From assembly GCF_000243235.1 (NCBI RefSeq), contig NZ_JH594606.1:2089448-2153447 (forward strand): a DNA stretch of 64,000 nucleotides. The letters are read 5' to 3'. Under the pieces are notes generated by a model. It had not been told where the DNA came from, did not search any database, and saw only the letters and a list, made by a program, of their open reading frames with translations. Both the position numbers and the translations under genes were made by a program. This stretch comes from Gillisia limnaea DSM 15749. GTDB taxonomy: Bacteria; Bacteroidota; Bacteroidia; Flavobacteriales; Flavobacteriaceae. Shown piece by piece: positions 61,659-64,000 of the stretch; within the stretch, counting starts at the first letter, position 1, and the number at the start of each line of letters is the position of its first letter.

Positions 61659-64000
61659 TTATCCCGCTGCCACCTGGTTTTTAAGTTTTTCCTTCAGGAT
61701 AGGAAGTGAAATAATAAAAGTAGCCCCTTCACCATCATTATTTACCAACTTGAGGGAGCCGTGATGTCCATGGGTGATGATGTTATAACTAAGACTAAGA
61801 CCAAGACCTGTGCCTTCACCTGTGGGTTTTGTTGTAAAAAACGGCTCAAAAATCTTTTCTCTGATCTCCTCGGAAATACCCGGGCCGTTGTCTGATATTG
61901 TTATTTCTACAAAACCCTCAGCTTTCCTGGTAGAGATCTTTACAATGGGTTCAAAAAAATCTCCCAGCGTCTTGCTTTTATGCAGAACTGCATCAAGAGA
62001 ATTTCCAATAACATTCAGAAGTACCTGGCCTACTTCCTGGCCTACAATGTTTATTTCTTCAATATATGGATCCAGATCCTTTTTTATTGTAGCCTTAAAT
62101 CCCGAATATTGATTACGCTTACCCTGGTATGCAAGATCTGTATATTTTTCTACCAGATCATTTACATCAAAAAGTTCAAAAATTGGTTTTCCTCCTCTGG
62201 CGTGCTGCATCATGGATTGTACAATGGCATCTGCCCGTTTCCCATGTTCATGGATTTTAGTTGTGTTTTGTTTGAGATCGTGCATTAAAAAGGCAACTTC
62301 CTCTTCATTTCCGGTTTTTCTGGCTTCCTCCAGTTCTTCAACCAGGTCAACAGAAAGTTCCGCAAAATTATTTATGAAATTGAGCGGATTCTTAATCTCA
62401 TGAGCAACTCCGGTTGCAAGCCGGCCAAGGGAAGCCATTTTTTCTGCCTGTATCAGTTGCTTTTGGGTGGCTTTTAATTCATTATAAGCTTTTTCCAGTT
62501 CCCTTGCTTTCTCAAGTTCCAGGGCTTTTTTCTCATTTTCCGACTGAAGTGCCAGTGCCTGAGCTTCAGCAGCAGTAGATCTTGCATTTGCTGTTTCTGC
62601 TCGTAATTCCGCCTCTCTCAGCCTTGCATTATCTCTCTCTCTTTTGATAAGTCGTGCACGTTGTAGCCTGTCAATAAGCAATCCAAGTATTCCAAGAAAG
62701 GTAAAATAAATTAAGAAAGCATACCATTGTAACCACCATACCGGTTCCACCATAAATTTGTATGATATAGGGTCTTCCGCCACTACCCCGCTTTCATTTT
62801 CAGCAGTTACCTCCAGGGTGTATTCCTTTGGCCAAAAATAGGCAGGAAGGTTGGTATACCTCAATCTTTTTATTCCTGAGGGTGGGGACCAGGTGTCATC
62901 ATATCCTACCAATCTGGTTTTGTATTGAACATCAGATACATTAGCATAGCTAAGGGCTGCATATTCAAAATTAACTTCATTCCTACTATCACTTTTATAA
63001 GAAATATCCACATTTGTAAGCTGCAACTTTGGAGGAACCGAATTTGGCTGATCCTTGTCTGGATGATAAATCGATAATCCATTGGAAGTACCATAGTAGA
63101 CATTGCCTTTATTGTCTACTTTTACCGATCCATATAACCAAACTTCATTATCAATCAGGCCGGTTTGCCGGTTTACAAACTTAATAACACTTCCTGCCTC
63201 AGGATCAATTTCAGCCAGCCCTTTATTGGTTCCAACCCAAATATTACCACTAACCGGGGAGACCGCAAAGCTTACTGCATTATCTGCCGGAAGTCCTTTT
63301 GAAACATTGAAATGTTGTAAGATTTCATGTGATTCGGGATCCATGAAATATAATCCTACCTGAGTTCCTACCAGAAGACGATCTTTGTGCCAAAGCAATT
63401 TTTCAATGTGATTGGTTGGTGCCCCGGTATTCAACGACCAAACCTGTTCAAAAATTTTATTTTCAGATCCAGATATATTTTTAAGATTTTCGGTGTTAAA
63501 TGGATGGGTACTTCTATAAAGGCCGCGATCACGTGTCCCTACCCATAGAATCCCTTCCTTATCTATGGCAACAGATTTATAAAGTGTGGGAGGTAAACCT
63601 TGTTTTGGTCCCAATTCGTATAAATTACCTTCAGAGAAAACATAAAGGCTTTTTAAACCGGGAAACCAAATACTCTCCGTATAACCTTTTTTAGATTCAT
63701 TCTTCAATTTTAAATTTTCTGAAGCAATAAAAGGAGGACTATCCCAAATAGAAAATAAATAAGCTTCCTTGCCGAAGATTACTATTTCACGAACATCATG
63801 AGCTTCCTGAATTATGAGGTTCTTGTTAAAAACTATCGCGCTAAGTCCCTGTGTAGTGGCAATCCAGATACGTCCTTTATCATCCATGGCAAGCCCATTG
63901 ACCCAATCTCCAACGAGCCCGTCTGCCTGAGTAATAAATCTTGACAAACTGTATTCATTTACACAAGTAGCCCCGCCTTCTGTCCCTACCCAAAACCGAC
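61659..64000 (-). CDS. hybrid-type sensor kinase with periplasmic beta-propeller, 5' truncated by window edge
   Basis: The frame is open to base 64000. Reading from the edge gives [18 protein letters not shown], one propeller blade, before the TTG at 63947, so the true start is outside. Features: repeated two-component-regulator propeller blades ([42 protein letters not shown]), a Y_Y_Y-type Ig-like domain, one membrane helix ([18 protein letters not shown]), a coiled coil rich in Ala/Glu, HisKA ([18 protein letters not shown]) and HATPase_c ([21 protein letters not shown]). No receiver or AraC domain at the C-terminus, so it is not a full hybrid two-component system. Confidence 0.9.
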   Translation of the reverse strand, partial: RFWVGTEGGATCVNEYSLSRFITQADGLVGDWVNGLAMDDKGRIWIATTQGLSAIVFNKNLIIQEAHDVREIVIFGKEAYLFSIWDSPPFIASENLKLKNESKKGYTESIWFPGLKSLYVFSEGNLYELGPKQGLPPTLYKSVAIDKEGILWVGTRDRGLYRSTHPFNTENLKNISGSENKIFEQVWSLNTGAPTNHIEKLLWHKDRLLVGTQVGLYFMDPESHEILQHFNVSKGLPADNAVSFAVSPVSGNIWVGTNKGLAEIDPEAGSVIKFVNRQTGLIDNEVWLYGSVKVDNKGNVYYGTSNGLSIYHPDKDQPNSVPPKLQLTNVDISYKSDSRNEVNFEYAALSYANVSDVQYKTRLVGYDDTWSPPSGIKRLRYTNLPAYFWPKEYTLEVTAENESGVVAEDPISYKFMVEPVWWLQWYAFLIYFTFLGILGLLIDRLQRARLIKRERDNARLREAELRAETANARSTAAEAQALALQSENEKKALELEKARELEKAYNELKATQKQLIQAEKMASLGRLATGVAHEIKNPLNFINNFAELSVDLVEELEEARKTGNEEEVAFLMHDLKQNTTKIHEHGKRADAIVQSMMQHARGGKPIFELFDVNDLVEKYTDLAYQGKRNQYSGFKATIKKDLDPYIEEINIVGQEVGQVLLNVIGNSLDAVLHKSKTLGDFFEPIVKISTRKAEGFVEITISDNGPGISEEIREKIFEPFFTTKPTGEGTGLGLSLSYNIITHGHHGSLKLVNNDGEGATFIISLPILKEKLKNQVAAG

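Noticed and set aside
61659-64000. Full hybrid two-component system of the polysaccharide-utilisation type
   Set aside because: The protein stops after the kinase domain; no receiver or AraC domain, and no SusC/SusD genes are in the window.

Overview
This window is a chromosomal segment of a member of the Bacteroidota, almost certainly a Flavobacteriaceae species. The evidence is the moderately low GC content, flavobacterial family signatures (DUF3078, DUF4412, DUF3109, a CheB/CheR/PAS kinase, class Ia nrdBA, phosphate-selective porin O/P), signal peptides ending in a Q after the cleavage site, and promoters matching the Bacteroidota -7 motif TAnnTTTG. The genus is not resolved; a marine genus related to Gramella, Salegentibacter or Salinimicrobium is a guess. 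Both edges cut a gene: dxs on the left and a propeller-type sensor kinase on the right. I saw no tRNA, rRNA, CRISPR array or intact transposase.

Layout. 0-5.4 kb: dxs, a DUF3078 protein followed by a vestigial second DUF3078 3' end, a sensor kinase and dgt. 5.4-6.8 kb: an array of five 133-134 bp inverted-repeat-bounded elements alternating with one complete and three truncated copies of a GxxExxY PD-(D/E)XK-like gene. 6.9-10.5 kb: nrdB-nrdA. 11.4-14.7 kb: small membrane and secreted proteins, including two DUF4412 paralogues. 15-20 kb: DUF3109/marC, a tail protease, a dCMP deaminase-like enzyme and a HupE/UreJ protein. 20.3-25.5 kb: a 1480-residue CheB-CheR-PAS histidine kinase with two single-domain response regulators. 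26-32.9 kb: secreted proteins, a McrB/McrC-like defence pair and a Nudix gene lacking a normal start codon. 33.0-33.75 kb: an array of degenerate 8-bp and 7-bp tandem repeats. 33.9-39.9 kb: lemA with an M48 protease, a porin and an AraC-TPR regulator.

40-46.4 kb is a redox/detoxification region with clear decay. It has an intact three-gene operon (AhpD-like protein, flavoprotein disulfide reductase, secreted peroxiredoxin) and an isochorismatase-family hydrolase. It also has a frameshifted DUF3179 gene, a frameshifted redoxin gene and the broken tail of a second isochorismatase. A Crp-type regulator closes it.

46.5-58.2 kb is a self-contained molybdenum hydroxylase island: a two-subunit Tat-exported enzyme of the isoquinoline 1-oxidoreductase/aldehyde oxidase type, a ModE-like regulator, a NifS-like desulfurase, XdhC and MocA for cofactor maturation, MoaD-MoeB-MoaE-MoaCB-MoaA-MoeA for cofactor synthesis, and a TauE/SafE permease. 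Most junctions overlap or touch. No molybdate ABC transporter is present.

58.2-60.1 kb is a graveyard containing an interspersed repeat, a 5' fragment of a type IIG-like restriction-modification gene and a shattered pyruvate oxidase-like gene. The window ends with a flavodoxin-family protein, a DUF2892 membrane protein and the kinase.

The strongest candidates for something undescribed are the GxxExxY/inverted-repeat array, one copy of which appears to supply the dgt promoter, and the 8-bp/7-bp degenerate repeat array with its short relatives elsewhere in the window.
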